A stretch of DNA of 64,000 nucleotides from Shewanella sp. MBTL60-112-B2 (GCF_019655055.1 NZ_BPFA01000021.1:1-64000); one strand, 5' to 3'. Positions 36,337-49,651 are shown, numbered from the stretch's first letter. The notes: generated by a model not told the origin, from the sequence alone. Program-made: numbers and translations.

Positions 36337-37388
36337 TGAGCACAGTAATTAACGGCTTGAATTTAGCTCAACGCTTGGCCAGACCAGAGCTGCTCAGTCT
36401 ACAGATCTATCAATCTGCTCGCCGAATTGGCGGTCAGGGGGATATCTGGATCAATGCCAACGAGTCACCATTTAATAATAGTGAACTTGAAGGCCTGAAC
36501 CGCTACCCTGAATGCCAACCTCCAGAGCTGATAAAAGCTTATAGCCAATACAGCAAAGTCGCAGCTGACAGCATTATTACCAGTCGCGGCGCCGATGAGG
36601 CGATTGAGTTACTGATCCGTGCTTTTTGCATACCGGCTCAAGACTGTATCGCAACTTTCGGACCAACTTATGGCATGTATGCCATAAGTGCCAAAACCTT
36701 TAATGTGGGTGTAAAAGCGTTATCACTGACTGAAGATTTTCAGCTACCCAGTGATTACCTTTCACAAGTAAACGGCGCTAAGTTGGTCTTTATATGCAAT
36801 CCCAATAACCCAACAGGCAGCGTGATCCCCCGAGAGAAGGTGATTGAGGTAATCAACAGCTGCCAAGATGCTATCGTGGTTGTGGATGAAGCTTATATCG
36901 AATTTAGCCCAGAATTTAGCGTCGCCGATTTAGTCGCAACTTCTGCCAACCTTGTGGTGTTGCGTACTCTGTCAAAAGCATTTGCATTGGCAGGAGCACG
37001 CTGCGGCTTCTTGCTCGCGAACCCAAATATTATTGATATTTGCATGCGAGTTATCGCGCCCTACCCTGTGCCGCTTCCTGTCAGTCTCGTTGCTGAAAAG
37101 GCACTGAGCAGTTCAGGGCTTGAAACTATGAGCCGACAAGTCAATGACATGAAACAACAGGGCTTAAGGTTAGCGGATGCATTACAGAGCTATGGTGCCA
37201 AGGTCGTAACAGCGCACGGTAATTACGTACTTGCTGAGTTTGCAGATAAAGAGCGGGTTCAACAAAAGCTGTCGGAGGCAGGTGTTATCGCCAGATCTTA
37301 CAGTGATCCACGCCTTAGCCAAGCCATTCGATTTAGCTTTACAAATCAGGCGCAAACAGACTATCTCATTCAACTGTTTCAACAGTAA
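36336..37388 (+). CDS. hisC: Histidinol-phosphate aminotransferase HisC
   Basis: This 350-residue class II PLP aminotransferase has NANESPFN near residue 40, FICNPNNPTGSVIP, DEAYIEF and the PLP lysine K214 in LRTLSKAFALAGARCGF. It converts imidazole acetol-phosphate to histidinol-phosphate. The start overlaps the end of hisD by one base. An 88-base AT-rich gap separates it from hisB. Confidence 0.97.
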   Translation: MSTVINGLNLAQRLARPELLSLQIYQSARRIGGQGDIWINANESPFNNSELEGLNRYPECQPPELIKAYSQYSKVAADSIITSRGADEAIELLIRAFCIPAQDCIATFGPTYGMYAISAKTFNVGVKALSLTEDFQLPSDYLSQVNGAKLVFICNPNNPTGSVIPREKVIEVINSCQDAIVVVDEAYIEFSPEFSVADLVATSANLVVLRTLSKAFALAGARCGFLLANPNIIDICMRVIAPYPVPLPVSLVAEKALSSSGLETMSRQVNDMKQQGLRLADALQSYGAKVVTAHGNYVLAEFADKERVQQKLSEAGVIARSYSDPRLSQAIRFSFTNQAQTDYLIQLFQQ

Positions 37389-37476
37389 TAGATTTCATAA
37401 AAGCTAATAATTATAAATAACGATAGCTTGACTGATTTTGATTTAGTTAAGCTCAAATCTGAAAGGTATACCCGCT

Positions 37477-38556
37477 ATGAAGCAGAAAATTTTATTTATC
37501 GACCGTGATGGCACTCTTATCGAAGAACCGGTTACAGATAAGCAAGTCGATAGCTTAGCTAAGCTCGTGTTTGAGCCAAATGTTATCCCCGCACTATTAA
37601 AACTGCAGAATGCGGGTTACAGACTGGTAATGGTTAGTAACCAAGATGGTCTTGGCACGCCTTCGTTCCCTAAAGATGATTTTGATGCGCCGCAAGATAT
37701 GATGATGCAGATCTTAAATAGCCAAGGTGTGTTATTTGATGACGTTTTGATCTGCCCTCACTTTAACGATGAGAACTGTAGCTGCCGTAAACCTAAGCTT
37801 GGCCTAGTCAAAGATTACCTGACTTCTGGCAAGATAGACTTTACTCAGTCAGCCGTGATTGGCGATCGCGAAACTGACCTTGGCCTTGCTGACTCTATGG
37901 GCATATTGGGGCTGCAATACCACCCAGAAACACTTAATTGGAATGCGATTGCCGCTAAATTACTAAACAAAAATCGCAGCGCGACAGTGACTCGCACCAC
38001 CAAAGAAACTGACATCCGTGTCACGGTTGATTTAGACGCAAGCGATAAAGGTGCGATCAACACAGGCATAGGCTTCTTTGACCATATGCTTGAACAGATC
38101 TCTACCCACGGCAATTTCAAACTCGAGGTTCAAGTCGATGGCGACTTGGAGATTGACGATCACCACAGTGTAGAAGACACGGCGCTTGCAATCGGTGATG
38201 CGCTGCGTCAAGCCCTAGGTGATAAGCGCGGCATTGCACGCTTTGGTAATACATTTCAGCAGGCAATCCCTATGGATGAAGCCAGTGCTAGCTGCCTATT
38301 AGATATATCTGGTCGCCCTTTTATCAAGTTCGACGGCGAGTTTGACCGAGAGCTTGTTGGTCAGATGGCCACTGAAATGGTACCGCACTTCTTCCGTTCA
38401 TTTGCCGATGGCCTGCGCTGTACCCTACACATCAGTACTCAAGGTGATAATGATCACCACAAGGTCGAGAGCTTGTTTAAAGTCCTTGGTCGTACTCTTC
38501 GCCAAGCCGTTGCGATAGAAGGTGACGCGCTACCCTCAAGTAAAGGTGTGTTATGA
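37477..38556 (+). CDS. hisB: Bifunctional histidinol-phosphatase / imidazoleglycerol-phosphate dehydratase HisB
   Basis: This 359-residue fusion has an N-terminal HAD phosphatase ([10 protein letters not shown] with nucleophile Asp9 region; zinc cysteines [14 protein letters not shown]). The C-terminal dehydratase (about 168-359) has the metal-binding [23 protein letters not shown] and DNDHHKVES. Fused HisB is typical of gammaproteobacteria. Its TGA overlaps the hisH ATG. Confidence 0.97.
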   Translation: MKQKILFIDRDGTLIEEPVTDKQVDSLAKLVFEPNVIPALLKLQNAGYRLVMVSNQDGLGTPSFPKDDFDAPQDMMMQILNSQGVLFDDVLICPHFNDENCSCRKPKLGLVKDYLTSGKIDFTQSAVIGDRETDLGLADSMGILGLQYHPETLNWNAIAAKLLNKNRSATVTRTTKETDIRVTVDLDASDKGAINTGIGFFDHMLEQISTHGNFKLEVQVDGDLEIDDHHSVEDTALAIGDALRQALGDKRGIARFGNTFQQAIPMDEASASCLLDISGRPFIKFDGEFDRELVGQMATEMVPHFFRSFADGLRCTLHISTQGDNDHHKVESLFKVLGRTLRQAVAIEGDALPSSKGVL

Positions 38557-39326
38557 CCCAACAAGATAAAACAGCCCTGAGCAGAGATTCAGCCCTGAGC
38601 GGAGATTCAGACTTGAGTGTTAGTTCTGGCTTGAGTAATGAGGATGCGATAATCGGTAATACCGTCATTATTGACACAGGTTGCGCCAACTTAAGCTCTG
38701 TACGATACGCCTTTGAACGCTTAATGACTGATATTGAACGTGAGAGCCTATATGTCACCGATGACATCGAGATGATAAAAAACGCTGAGCGGGTAATTTT
38801 ACCCGGTGTCGGCACCGCCGCTGCGGCAATGAGTGCTTTACAGAGCAAAGGCTTAGTTCAACTTATTCCAACATTAACTCAACCCGTACTTGGTGTGTGT
38901 TTAGGTATGCAGATGCTAACTCGTGTCTCTAAAGAGCGCGGCAATCAGAGTGATGATTGCCCGTGCCTTGATATTATACCGACAGATATTAACCTGCTCG
39001 ACACCCAAGGATTACCCCTGCCGCATATGGGCTGGAATCAGCTAGTGCCAGGCTCACATCCTATCTTTGATGGGATCACAGCTGGCAGTTATGTGTATTT
39101 TGTTCACAGCTACCGAGCGCCAATCAGTGATTACACGATTGCGACAGCGCAGCACGGTGAAACCTTTAGCGCTGCAATCGCTAAAGATAACTTCATTGGC
39201 CTGCAGTTCCACCCTGAGAAAAGTGCTGAAGTCGGTGCAAGAATGCTTAAAAACTTCCTGATGATGGGTAAAGCAACATTGAGTCCAACAAATAACCAAC
39301 TGGCGAATGGCCAGCAAGAGGCGTAG
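38553..39326 (+). CDS. hisH: Imidazole glycerol phosphate synthase glutaminase subunit HisH, with N-terminal repeat extension
   Basis: This 257-residue class I glutamine amidotransferase has the nucleophile Cys116 in GVCLGMQML and His-Glu in [11 protein letters not shown]. It supplies ammonia to HisF. The canonical start ([20 protein letters not shown]) begins only at about residue 38. The first 36 residues form an extension of four LS-containing hexapeptides ([24 protein letters not shown]) encoded partly by an 18-base tandem repeat. The ATG overlaps the hisB stop, which supports translation from there. A short C-terminal tail also exceeds the family. Confidence 0.95.
   Translation: MTQQDKTALSRDSALSGDSDLSVSSGLSNEDAIIGNTVIIDTGCANLSSVRYAFERLMTDIERESLYVTDDIEMIKNAERVILPGVGTAAAAMSALQSKGLVQLIPTLTQPVLGVCLGMQMLTRVSKERGNQSDDCPCLDIIPTDINLLDTQGLPLPHMGWNQLVPGSHPIFDGITAGSYVYFVHSYRAPISDYTIATAQHGETFSAAIAKDNFIGLQFHPEKSAEVGARMLKNFLMMGKATLSPTNNQLANGQQEA
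38573..38608 (+). repeat. 18-base tandem repeat within hisH
   Basis: AGCCCTGAGCAGAGATTC (38573-38590) is followed directly by the same unit with one change (38591-38608). A third and a fourth degenerate unit follow. The period of 18 bases keeps the frame. Confidence 0.85.
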
Positions 39327-39328
39327 TC

Positions 39329-40066
39329 ATGATTATTCCAGCAATCGATCTTATCGACGGTCAAGTTGTTCGCCTCTACCAAGGGGACTATCAGCAACAA
39401 ACGACTTTTAACCTTAGCCCTTTAGATCAGCTTAAGTCTTATCAGAAACAAGGTGCTAGCCTTCTGCATATCGTCGATCTCACCGGGGCGAAAGAACCTG
39501 AAAGGCGTCAGACCGCGCTCATTTCGGAGTTAGTCAATAACCTAGATACTCCGATCCAAGTCGGCGGCGGTATTCGCACCGAAGCTCAATTAAGCGATTT
39601 ACTAGAAATTGGTGTCAACCGAGTGGTTATCGGTTCATTGGCCGTGAAAGAGCCTGAGCTTGTAAAGAGCTGGTTTATCAAATATGGCAGTGACGCTATT
39701 TGCCTAGCATTAGACGTTAATATTAATGAACAAGGCGAAAAAATTGTCGCGGTATCTGGCTGGCAGTCTGGCGGTGGTAAGAGCTTAGAGTCGCTTGTGG
39801 AAGAATTTAAATCCGTTGGTCTAAAACACGCGCTAGTAACAGATATTAGTCGTGATGGCACACTCAAGGGCGCCAATACTGAACTCTATTGCGAAATAGC
39901 TAGCCTGTATCCAGAAGTACAATGGCAAGCATCGGGCGGCATTGCGACCTTAGATGATGTTAATGCGGTAAAACAAAGTGGTGCTACTGGCATCATCATA
40001 GGAAAGGCATTATTAATTAATCAGTTTACCGTTGAGGAGGCTATCGCATGTTGGCCAAACGCATAG
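39329..40066 (+). CDS. hisA: ProFAR isomerase HisA
   Basis: This 245-residue (beta/alpha)8 barrel has catalytic Asp8 in [20 protein letters not shown] and Asp in [12 protein letters not shown]. Phosphate-binding loops are VGGGIRTE and SGGIATLDD. It isomerises ProFAR to PRFAR. It starts three bases after hisH and overlaps hisF by 19 bases. Confidence 0.97.
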   Translation: MIIPAIDLIDGQVVRLYQGDYQQQTTFNLSPLDQLKSYQKQGASLLHIVDLTGAKEPERRQTALISELVNNLDTPIQVGGGIRTEAQLSDLLEIGVNRVVIGSLAVKEPELVKSWFIKYGSDAICLALDVNINEQGEKIVAVSGWQSGGGKSLESLVEEFKSVGLKHALVTDISRDGTLKGANTELYCEIASLYPEVQWQASGGIATLDDVNAVKQSGATGIIIGKALLINQFTVEEAIACWPNA

Positions 40067-40821
40067 TTCCCTGCCTCGATGTCAAAGAAGGTAAAGTGGT
40101 TAAAGGGGTACAATTTCGAAACCACGAAATAGTCGGTGATATTGTTCCCCTCGCCCAGCGCTACGCTGAAGAAGGGGCCGATGAGCTAGTATTTTATGAT
40201 ATCACTGCCAGTGCTCATGATAGAGTGATTGATAAGTCTTGGGTAAGCCGGGTTGCTGAGCGTATCGATATCCCTTTTTGCGTGGCCGGCGGCATTAGAA
40301 CCATCGAGCAGGCTCGTGAAAAGCTCGCCTTTGGCGCAGATAAGATATCCATCAATTCACCCGCGATTACCGATCCTAGTCTGATCGCACGCTTACAGGA
40401 TGAATTTGGCCGCCAGTGTATTGTCATCGGTATCGACTCCTATTATGACGCGACTAGTGATAGCTATATGGTTAAACAATTTACCGGTGACGAAGCTGCA
40501 ACCAAAGATACTCAATGGTTCACACAGGATTGGGTTGAAGAGGTACAGAAACAAGGCTGTGGCGAAATTGTGCTTAATGTGATGAACCAAGACGGTGTAC
40601 GCCAAGGCTATGATATTAAGCAACTGTCGATGATACGTAGCATCTGTGATGTGCCCTTAATCGCGTCAGGCGGAGCGGGCACCATGGCACACTTTAAGGA
40701 TGTATTTAACCAGGCTAATGTCGACGCAGCCCTTGCAGCAAGCGTGTTTCATAAAGGGATTATCGATATCCAAGAGTTAAAGCAATATCTTAAAAATAAC
40801 CAGGTTGCAGTACGCGTTTAA
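40048..40821 (+). CDS. hisF: Imidazole glycerol phosphate synthase cyclase subunit HisF
   Basis: This 257-residue barrel has catalytic Asp11 in [16 protein letters not shown] and Asp in [12 protein letters not shown]. Phosphate loops are [10 protein letters not shown] and ASGGAGT. It uses ammonia from HisH to form IGP and AICAR. A GAGGAGG ribosome binding site lies within the hisA end. Confidence 0.98.
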   Translation: MLAKRIVPCLDVKEGKVVKGVQFRNHEIVGDIVPLAQRYAEEGADELVFYDITASAHDRVIDKSWVSRVAERIDIPFCVAGGIRTIEQAREKLAFGADKISINSPAITDPSLIARLQDEFGRQCIVIGIDSYYDATSDSYMVKQFTGDEAATKDTQWFTQDWVEEVQKQGCGEIVLNVMNQDGVRQGYDIKQLSMIRSICDVPLIASGGAGTMAHFKDVFNQANVDAALAASVFHKGIIDIQELKQYLKNNQVAVRV

Positions 40822-40871
40822 GTAAATCAAATAGGTTTAATTAAACGAATTAATCAAATTAGGAACGTAAT

Positions 40872-41513
40872 ATGACTAAGATTGATCAATCACAGGCAGT
40901 AGACAACGAGCTTATTAGTTTATTGGACTGGGAAAAAACAGACGGGTTAATCCCTGCCGTAGTGCAAAATTTTCTTACGGGCAAAGTACTGATGCTCGGC
41001 TACATGGATAAAGCTGCATTAGACAAGAGTTTATCGACTAAACAAGTGACTTTCTTTAGTCGTAGCAAGCAACGCTTATGGACCAAAGGAGAAACCTCTG
41101 GCAATACACTTGATCTAGTTGCTATCGATATGGACTGCGACAACGACAGCCTTTTAGTCCAAGTGATCCCCAATGGACCCACTTGCCATAAAGGTACCGA
41201 AAGCTGTTGGAAAGATGGTACAGCCCACAGTTTTATCGATAACCTGACAACACTCATCGCATCACGTAAGGGCCAAGATCCACAGTCGAGCTACACAGCT
41301 CATCTGTTTGAAAGAGGCACCAAACGTATCGCCCAAAAAGTCGGCGAAGAAGGCTTAGAAACAGCCTTGGCCGCGGCAACTAATGACAAGCCAGAGCTGA
41401 TAGATGAAGCCTCGGATCTTATCTATCACCTGTTAGTGCTATTAGAAGATCAGGATTTAAGTATGCAAGATATCAACTTAAACCTGATGAAAAGACACAA
41501 TAAGGCTAAGTAG
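40872..41513 (+). CDS. hisI: Bifunctional PR-AMP cyclohydrolase / PR-ATP pyrophosphatase HisIE
   Basis: This 213-residue fusion has an N-terminal cyclohydrolase with metal-site DMDCDNDS and the cysteines in [12 protein letters not shown]. The C-terminal pyrophosphatase (about 120-213) carries [13 protein letters not shown] and [14 protein letters not shown]. It carries out the second and third steps of the pathway. It is the last gene of the operon. Confidence 0.97.
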   Translation: MTKIDQSQAVDNELISLLDWEKTDGLIPAVVQNFLTGKVLMLGYMDKAALDKSLSTKQVTFFSRSKQRLWTKGETSGNTLDLVAIDMDCDNDSLLVQVIPNGPTCHKGTESCWKDGTAHSFIDNLTTLIASRKGQDPQSSYTAHLFERGTKRIAQKVGEEGLETALAAATNDKPELIDEASDLIYHLLVLLEDQDLSMQDINLNLMKRHNKAK

Positions 41514-41521
41514 CAAATATT

Positions 41522-41553
41522 AAGGGCGTAAGCTAAATTTACGTCCTTTTTCT
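41522..41553 (+). terminator. his operon terminator
   Basis: AAGGGCGTAA (41522-41531) pairs with TTACGTCCTT (41539-41548) with one G-U pair, followed by TTTTTC. It lies just after hisI. Confidence 0.75.
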
Positions 41554-41754
41554 TTAGCAAGAATAAATTCCGTTTCAGCTAGGCTTAACAGCATAATATT
41601 TCAATTGCCCTCAACTTGAGCCTGCTATTTTACACTATAGAAAACACTGTTTTTACAAAGAGTAAAACCCTCGTTACCCTAGTGTTGCAATCGTCATCTT
41701 CTGATACAATCTGCGCCACTAAAATTAAGCTTCTCAATAATAAAAGTGTGCCCT

Positions 41755-42858
41755 ATGAATCTTGCAGATAAAGTTTTAGTCGTAAATGACAACCTCCCAA
41801 TTCGTACCGACAAACCTGTTCACTCAGGTAAGGTCCGCAGTGTTTACTGGTTAACCGAAGAAGATAGCGCTCGGCTAATTAAAGATAAAGGTTACGATGT
41901 ACCAGCCGATGCACCGCTTGCCATTATGGTGATCAGTGACCGTATTTCAGCTTTTGATTGCGTATGGCAAGGTGAAAATGGTTTAAATGGCGTTCCTGGT
42001 AAAGGTACGGCGCTTAATGCCATCTCAAATCACTGGTTTAAACTTTTCAAAGACAAGGGGCTTGCCGATAGTCATATCCTTGATATCCCGCACCCACTCG
42101 TATGGATCGTACAAAAAGCCCGTCCTGTGATGATTGAAGCGATTGCTCGTCAATATATTACTGGTTCTATGTGGCGTTCATACACCAAAGGTGAGCGTGA
42201 ATTCTGTGGTATCACTATCCCTGAAAGCCTAGAAAAAGATCAAAAGCTACCTGAGCTACTTATCACTCCTTCTACTAAAGGTGTGCTAACGGGTCTTGAA
42301 GGCGTGCCAGAAGCTGATGACGTTAATGTTTCACGTAGCGACATTGAGCGCCACGTTAAAGGCTTTAACTTCAGTAATGAGTCAGATATCGATCTTTACG
42401 AGAAATTGCTTAAAGAAGGCTTTGACGTGATTAGCGACGCATTGGCTGAGCACGATCAAATCTTTGTCGATACTAAATTTGAATTTGGCTACGTCAATGA
42501 TGCTGCAGGCAACGAAAAGCTCATCTATATGGATGAAGTGGGTACACCTGATAGCTCTCGCATTTGGGATGGTTCATCGCACCGTGATGGCAAGATCATC
42601 GAGCAATCTAAAGAAGGCTTTAGACAATGGCTGCTTAACCATTTCCCAGATCCAGATATCTTGTTAAACAAGAACCGCATGCAAGAGCGTTTCGCACTAG
42701 CAACGGATAACAAGCTACCAGAATCTGTGATGATGGATATCTCGAATACATATGTGGGTATTGCTGAAAAGATCATCGGACAAAAGCTGCAGATAAGTGA
42801 TAACCCTAAGCAGGAAATCATCGATATCTTACGCGACGAGTACCAACTTATCGTTTAG
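41755..42858 (+). CDS. purC: Phosphoribosylaminoimidazole-succinocarboxamide synthase PurC (long form)
   Basis: This 367-residue SAICAR synthetase has [11 protein letters not shown] at the N-terminus, [17 protein letters not shown] and [15 protein letters not shown] in the ATP and CAIR sites, and [12 protein letters not shown] and [12 protein letters not shown] as conserved late motifs. The length is that of the longer class rather than the 237-residue E. coli enzyme. ATG at 41755 is preferred over an in-frame GTG at 41746; neither has a strong ribosome binding site. Confidence 0.95.
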   Translation: MNLADKVLVVNDNLPIRTDKPVHSGKVRSVYWLTEEDSARLIKDKGYDVPADAPLAIMVISDRISAFDCVWQGENGLNGVPGKGTALNAISNHWFKLFKDKGLADSHILDIPHPLVWIVQKARPVMIEAIARQYITGSMWRSYTKGEREFCGITIPESLEKDQKLPELLITPSTKGVLTGLEGVPEADDVNVSRSDIERHVKGFNFSNESDIDLYEKLLKEGFDVISDALAEHDQIFVDTKFEFGYVNDAAGNEKLIYMDEVGTPDSSRIWDGSSHRDGKIIEQSKEGFRQWLLNHFPDPDILLNKNRMQERFALATDNKLPESVMMDISNTYVGIAEKIIGQKLQISDNPKQEIIDILRDEYQLIV

Positions 42859-42880
42859 TCGATGACAAAATAGCGTAATA

Positions 42881-42910
42881 AAAAAGCCGCAATTTGAGTT
42901 GCGGCTTTTT
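42881..42910. terminator. Terminator between purC and lpxM
   Basis: AAAAAGCCGCAA-TTTGAG-TTGCGGCTTTTT is symmetric and serves the convergent genes. Confidence 0.9.
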
Positions 42911-42993
42911 TGTGAATCAATATATGCGTACTGAGACAGATAACACATAACTACAGATAAGTTCTTTTCGGCTGTAATACTATATTTAAAAGG

Positions 42994-43932
42994 CTAGTTA
43001 TAAATGGAAGCTTCACCTTCAGGACGAGTTTTCAGCACCTTTAAGAACCACATATACTGTTCAGGATAAGCTAAGATCACCTGCTCTACCGCCTTATTCA
43101 AGGCAATGGCTTCATTTTCTTTACCCTGCATGGTTTCAGGCGAGATAGCAGGCATGACAGTTAAGTCAAAATGACGCTTAACTTTATCATAGCCAATCTT
43201 GACTGGCATAACTTGAGCATTGCCGGCCTGAGCTAAACGACCAACAACTGGTAATGTGGCTTTAGTAGTACCAAGGAACGGCGCAAATACACTCTTATCT
43301 CGCCCTAAATCTTCATCGGGTAGATAAAAGAAACTGTTATCTTGTTTTAACTCACTAAGCAGTGCACGAATACCGGCTTCTCGCATATAGATATTGCCGC
43401 CTTGGGAGCTGCGCATACGGTTATTAAACCAGTTAAACAGATCATTCTTATGAGCTTTTGCCATCGAGACCATCGGCAAATCTAGGTTAAGCCTTAAGCC
43501 TGCGTATTCAATTCCCCATACATGCGGCATAATGAAAATGACAGGCTGACCCGCAGCTCTTACTTGCTCAACATGCTCAAAACCATGCAGCTTCACTCGA
43601 CGTCTCATATGAGCACGCGACTTCAGCATCAATTCTGATTGTGCCAGCAAGATCATTACAAAGTTTTCGACGTTATCTTTCACTAACGCTTCAATCTCAT
43701 CAGCTGTTTTTTCAGGGAAACAAGTCGTCAAATTAGCCCTAGCAACCTTAATCGGCTTCTTAGCAATTTTCATCACTAATTTAGCTAAGGTACGAGCGAT
43801 TGGATCCCTTAACCAAGCAGGCATAAGACCAAATACCACCAGCACTAGAATGGCGCCCCAGGTTAACCAATATCTTGGGTGCAACAAACTAAGCTTAAAA
43901 CGTCGGTCAAAATACTTCGGCTTTCTAGACAA
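42994..43932 (-). CDS. lpxM: Lipid A myristoyltransferase LpxM
   Basis: This 312-residue inner-membrane acyltransferase of the LpxL/LpxM family has one N-terminal membrane helix (about 23-42) after LSLLHPRYWLTWGA. The HX4E catalytic motif HVWGIE (His137, Glu142) is present, as are YLPDEDLG and APFLGTTKATLP. The FDRRF...HPRYW N-terminus and YPEQYMWFLKVLKTRPEGE C-terminus favour LpxM over LpxL. It adds a secondary acyl chain to Kdo2-lipid A. Confidence 0.88.
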   Translation of the reverse strand: MSRKPKYFDRRFKLSLLHPRYWLTWGAILVLVVFGLMPAWLRDPIARTLAKLVMKIAKKPIKVARANLTTCFPEKTADEIEALVKDNVENFVMILLAQSELMLKSRAHMRRRVKLHGFEHVEQVRAAGQPVIFIMPHVWGIEYAGLRLNLDLPMVSMAKAHKNDLFNWFNNRMRSSQGGNIYMREAGIRALLSELKQDNSFFYLPDEDLGRDKSVFAPFLGTTKATLPVVGRLAQAGNAQVMPVKIGYDKVKRHFDLTVMPAISPETMQGKENEAIALNKAVEQVILAYPEQYMWFLKVLKTRPEGEASIYN

Positions 43933-43963
43933 GGATAAAAACCTCTACAGCAAATGGAAACAG

Positions 43964-43986
43964 AAAAAGCCACTCAATTGAGTGGC
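43964..43986 (-). terminator. ihfA terminator
   Basis: GCCACTCAATTGAGTGGC (43969-43986) is a perfect palindrome with AAAAA on the left, which becomes the U-run after ihfA on the minus strand. Confidence 0.85.
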
Positions 43987-44010
43987 CTCTTCATTACAGT
44001 GCTAAAGCAA

Positions 44011-44307
44011 TTATTTCTTTGCGTTAGCCTCTTCGACGCGACTTTTAAGTTTCTGTCCTGGACGGAAAGTTACTACGCGGCGTGCCGAAATTGGGATATC
44101 TTCTCCCGTTTTTGGGTTCCTTCCCGGTCTTTGATTCTTGTCCCTCAGGTCAAAGTTGCCAAAGCCAGACAGCTTGACCTGCTCACCACTTTCAAGAGCT
44201 TGACGAATTTCTTCGAAAAACGTCTCTACCATCTCTTTCGCTACTCTCTTGTTGATACCTAGCGTTTCAAAAAGATGTTCTGCCATTTCGGCTTTGGTAA
44301 GTGCCAT
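44011..44307 (-). CDS. ihfA: Integration host factor subunit alpha
   Basis: This 98-residue HU/IHF-family DNA-bending protein begins [14 protein letters not shown] and has the [26 protein letters not shown] arm that intercalates DNA via its proline. It forms a heterodimer with IhfB. It is the last gene of the pheS-pheT-ihfA operon, starting four bases after pheT, the same order as in E. coli. Confidence 0.98.
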
Positions 44308-44311
44308 ACTT

Positions 44312-46699
44312 TTAGTCCCTCAACGATGCGTTGAACTCGTCTTTCAGAGCAGAAACCACGACGTCTACCATCTCTGCGATTTCTTTCTCTTCCAATGTAC
44401 GAGCGTTGTCTTGTAATAAGAGTGCTATTGCAAGGCTCTTTTTGCCTTCCTCTACACCTTTACCTCGGTATACATCGAACAAGTTTATGCCAACCAACTG
44501 ATTTTCGCCAACTTTTCTTATCAATTTTACAACATCATTCGCTGCAACAGCGTCATCAACTACGATGGCGATATCACGGCGGTTAGCTGGAAACTTAGAT
44601 ACAGTCTGGGCTAGCGGCAAATTAGCGTGCAATAAAGCATCTAATTCTAGCTCGAAAATAATTGTTTTTCCGTTTAGGCCAAATGGCTTCTCTAGGCTCG
44701 GATGAACCGTACCTATGATACCAATTACGCGATCATCTCTTAAGATTTCAGCACATTGCCCCGGATGAAGCGCTGGATGACTTGCCGCTCTGAAGCTAAA
44801 TTCAGCATCAGCAACAGTCAAACCAATGACAGCTTCTAAATCACCTTTTAGGTCGAAGAAGTCAACGGTTTTTGACTCCATTGTCCAATGTTCGTCATTT
44901 TGGTTACCAGCAATAACAGCAGCAAGCATTGGTTGCTGTGACACGCCAGATTCTGCTGACTCATTTGGCACAAAGCGCAAACCAGTCTCAAACAATCTTA
45001 CGCGGTTCTGCTGACGACTCTGGTTATAACCAACTGCAGTTAAAAGACCGGTAAACATAGACAGACGCATAGCAGACATTTCAACCGAAATTGGGTTCGG
45101 AAGAATCATCGCCTCTGCACCTGGATGCACTAGCTCTTGTTGCTTAGGATCAACAAAGCTATAAGTCACCGCTTCTTGGAAGCCACGAGCCACTAACATA
45201 CTGCGAACACGCTTAATGTTAATGTTAGACTCTTTATGGTCTGACATGCTTAGCTGAGCAACAGGCGCGATATTTGGAATATTGTTGTAACCGTAAATAC
45301 GGGCAACTTCTTCAATTAAGTCTTCTTCTATCGCCATATCGAAACGGTAAGTTGCCGTGGTTACATTCCACAAGCCTTCACTCACTTCAACGATAAAGCC
45401 TAAGCGCTCTAGAATCTCTTTAACTTCAGCATCGTCAATATGATGACCCAAAGTCTTATCTAGCTTGCTACGGCGCAATACAATCTGTACTGGCTTAGGT
45501 AGATTCTCTTCAGACTTAGTTTCAACAACTGGGCCCGCTTCACCACCACAAATATCTAGAACCAAACGACTTGCGCGGTCCATGACTTTTTGTTGAAGCT
45601 CTGGGTCTACGCCACGTTCAAAACGGTGCGATGCATCAGTATGCAGACCAATCTTGCGCGCCTTACCTAGGATAGCTAAAGGTGCAAAATAAGCACACTC
45701 AAGTACGATATCTGTGGTTTCAGTCGTTACGCCACTATGCTCACCACCAAATACACCCGCAAGTGCTAATGGCTTAACTTGGTCAGCAATAATCAGCATG
45801 CCTGCAGGGATAGTGATTTCGTTACCATCAAGCAGAGTCAGTTTCTCTTCGCCGTTAGGCTTACGAACCACAATACCGCCGTCTAACTTAGCTAAGTCAA
45901 ACGCGTGCATTGGTTGACCAAACTCAATCAACACGAAGTTTGTGATATCAACGATTGGGTCGATAGAGCGGATACCGCTACGACGCAATTTTTCTTGCAT
46001 CCATAGTGGTGTGTCAGCTTTAACGTTAACGTTTTTGATAACACGGCCCAAGTAACGACCACATTCTTGAGGCTCTTGAATGTCAACAGTAACTGCATCA
46101 GCAACTGTCGCTTCAACCGCATCCCAAGTCGGTTCTGTAACCGATTGACGATTTAAAACGCCAACTTCACGAGCAAGACCAGCCATACCTAAACAGTCTG
46201 CGCGGTTAGCCGTTAAGTCTACATCAATGACAGCATCGTTTAGATCTAAGTATTCACGTACGTCTTGGCCAACAGGTGCATCTAGTGGCAATTCAATGAT
46301 GCCATCGCTTTCGATATCAACGCCAAGCTCGCCAAACGAGCACAACATACCAAATGATGGTTGCCCACGTAGCTTAGCTTTTTTGATTTTGAAATCGCCA
46401 GGTAGCACAGCGCCAACCATAGCAACTGCAACTTTAAGACCTAAACGGCAGTTTGATGCACCGCACACGATGTCGATTAGCTCTTCGCCACCAACATTGA
46501 TTTTAGTTACACGTAGTTTGTCAGCATCTGGGTGCTGACCGCACTCAACCACTTCACCAACAACAACGCCGCTAAAATCTGCCGCTACAGGCTCAATGCC
46601 GTCCACTTCAAGACCGGCCATGGTAATTTGGTGTGATAATTCTTCGCGGTTAACACTTGGGTTAACCCACTCACGAAGCCAAGATTCGCTAAATTTCAT
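44312..46699 (-). CDS. pheT: Phenylalanyl-tRNA synthetase beta subunit
   Basis: This 795-residue protein has the modular order of bacterial PheT. A tRNA-binding EMAP domain (residues 39-150) leads, followed by B3/B4 editing domain (about 210-385), B5 domain, synthetase-like core, and C-terminal ferredoxin-fold anticodon-binding domain (about 700-795, [14 protein letters not shown]). It pairs with PheS to charge tRNA-Phe. It starts 16 bases after pheS. Confidence 0.97.
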
Positions 46700-46715
46700 G
46701 CTATTACAGCTCCGT

Positions 46716-48141
<1,426 letters not shown>

Positions 48142-49641
48142 ATGATGAAAGAAGTTAAATTCCGCTGGGTTGATAAATACCTTATCCATATGACACTTAA
48201 AACAAAGTTTGCATTATTAGCGATAATCCCCATCTTCACCCTCTTAGGTTTATCGGCTCTGCTAAACAACCAGTACAAGCAAAATCTACTCGATAGCCAA
48301 GTCACTCAAACCAAAAAGTTCAACCAAACACTCAACCAAGCACTTGATGTTGCTTATCAACATATTTCGCCAGAAAACAAGAAGGCATTTCTAACGGCAA
48401 TAAAAGGCGATCTGTCTGTCTATGAGCAGCAAAATGCTAGCCAGCAAATAACGGCTATGGCAGCTAATGGCGGCGAAACGACTATCAAGGGGGATATGAT
48501 AGAAAGCGTCAGCTCTATTGGCTCGCAAGGCATCATTACCGTGTTTACCACAGAGCAAGACGCTGGCAGTCATAACGAATATGCAGCTTTTCTTGCTATC
48601 GGACTATTGATCTTGATTATCTTAATCGTCAGTTACTATATTTCGAGTTTTGTTGGCGGCGCACTTTACACCAATGTCATGGCACTAAAGAGAGCCGCAG
48701 AGGGGGACTTAACTGGTCGACTTAACTTTTTTGAAGTAAAAGATGAATTCAGTATTCTTGCCATTAGTATAGATACCCTAGTTGAGCGCCAACATAAACT
48801 TGTTAGTGAAATAACCAGTGCTAGTCTACAAATTCGCAATGTGGTTCAGTCCTTTAGAAATACGGCAGAAGAAGGCCAATCTTTAGCTATGGATCAGCGT
48901 CAGCATATCGATTCATTAGCCACTGCGATGGAACAAATGACAGCTGCGGTTTCTGAAGTGGCGCGCAATGCAGAGTTGTCTTCCGCTGAAACTCAGGAAG
49001 CTAATGCTCAAGTTGATGCAGGCTCTCGCGATATCGCCATTACAGTTGAAGCAATTGGCGGCTTATCGATAGAAATTGGTGACGCCTCTGAAGCGGTGAA
49101 CAGGCTCAATGAAAATGCTGCAAAAATTGATGAAGTCGTCACCACGATTAATGCGATTTCTGAACAGACTAACCTATTAGCATTGAATGCAGCGATTGAG
49201 GCAGCACGAGCGGGTGAACAAGGTCGAGGATTTGCCGTAGTTGCTGATGAGGTTAGAACCCTTGCCGGACGAACTCAAGCTGCTACAGTTGAGATCAAAA
49301 CCATGATTGAAGCACTACAATCAGGGGCGCGTAATCTTAAACAAGTTATGCATCGCACCGTAGAGAAAGCTGAAGAAGGTAAGAAGCATGTGCTAGATAC
49401 GGGTAAAGACTTAGAAGGCATTGCTCATCATAGTGCGAAAGTCTTCGAGATGAGCGAGCTAATAGCAACATCAGCCGAAGAACAGTCCTCTGTCGCGAAC
49501 GAGATAGCCACTAACCTTATGGACATCCGTAATCAATCCCATGATGTGGAGCAATCTGCAAATCAATCGGTAACGGGCTGTGATGAACTTCATGCAACTG
49601 CCGAACAGTTGGATAAATTGCTTATTGGTTTAAAGGTCTAA
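48142..49641 (+). CDS. Methyl-accepting chemotaxis protein
   Basis: The protein is about 499 residues from ATG 48142, which an AAAGAGA box supports; a GTG at 48121 is in frame but weak. Layout: TM1 at about 25-45 ([19 protein letters not shown]), a short periplasmic region of about 110 residues, TM2 at about 150-172, HAMP, then the long cytoplasmic coiled coil. The signalling hairpin tip is [32 protein letters not shown]. The small ligand region has no recognised domain. It relays signals to CheA/CheW; the stimulus is unknown. Confidence 0.93.
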   Translation: MMKEVKFRWVDKYLIHMTLKTKFALLAIIPIFTLLGLSALLNNQYKQNLLDSQVTQTKKFNQTLNQALDVAYQHISPENKKAFLTAIKGDLSVYEQQNASQQITAMAANGGETTIKGDMIESVSSIGSQGIITVFTTEQDAGSHNEYAAFLAIGLLILIILIVSYYISSFVGGALYTNVMALKRAAEGDLTGRLNFFEVKDEFSILAISIDTLVERQHKLVSEITSASLQIRNVVQSFRNTAEEGQSLAMDQRQHIDSLATAMEQMTAAVSEVARNAELSSAETQEANAQVDAGSRDIAITVEAIGGLSIEIGDASEAVNRLNENAAKIDEVVTTINAISEQTNLLALNAAIEAARAGEQGRGFAVVADEVRTLAGRTQAATVEIKTMIEALQSGARNLKQVMHRTVEKAEEGKKHVLDTGKDLEGIAHHSAKVFEMSELIATSAEEQSSVANEIATNLMDIRNQSHDVEQSANQSVTGCDELHATAEQLDKLLIGLKV

Positions 49642-49651
49642 TACCAATATC

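Noticed and set aside
41700..41754. PurR box before purC
   Set aside because: No ACGCAAACGTTTGCGT-like palindrome is present.
44395..46538. Several plus-strand frames inside pheT
   Set aside because: They are antisense to a complete, motif-supported pheT.
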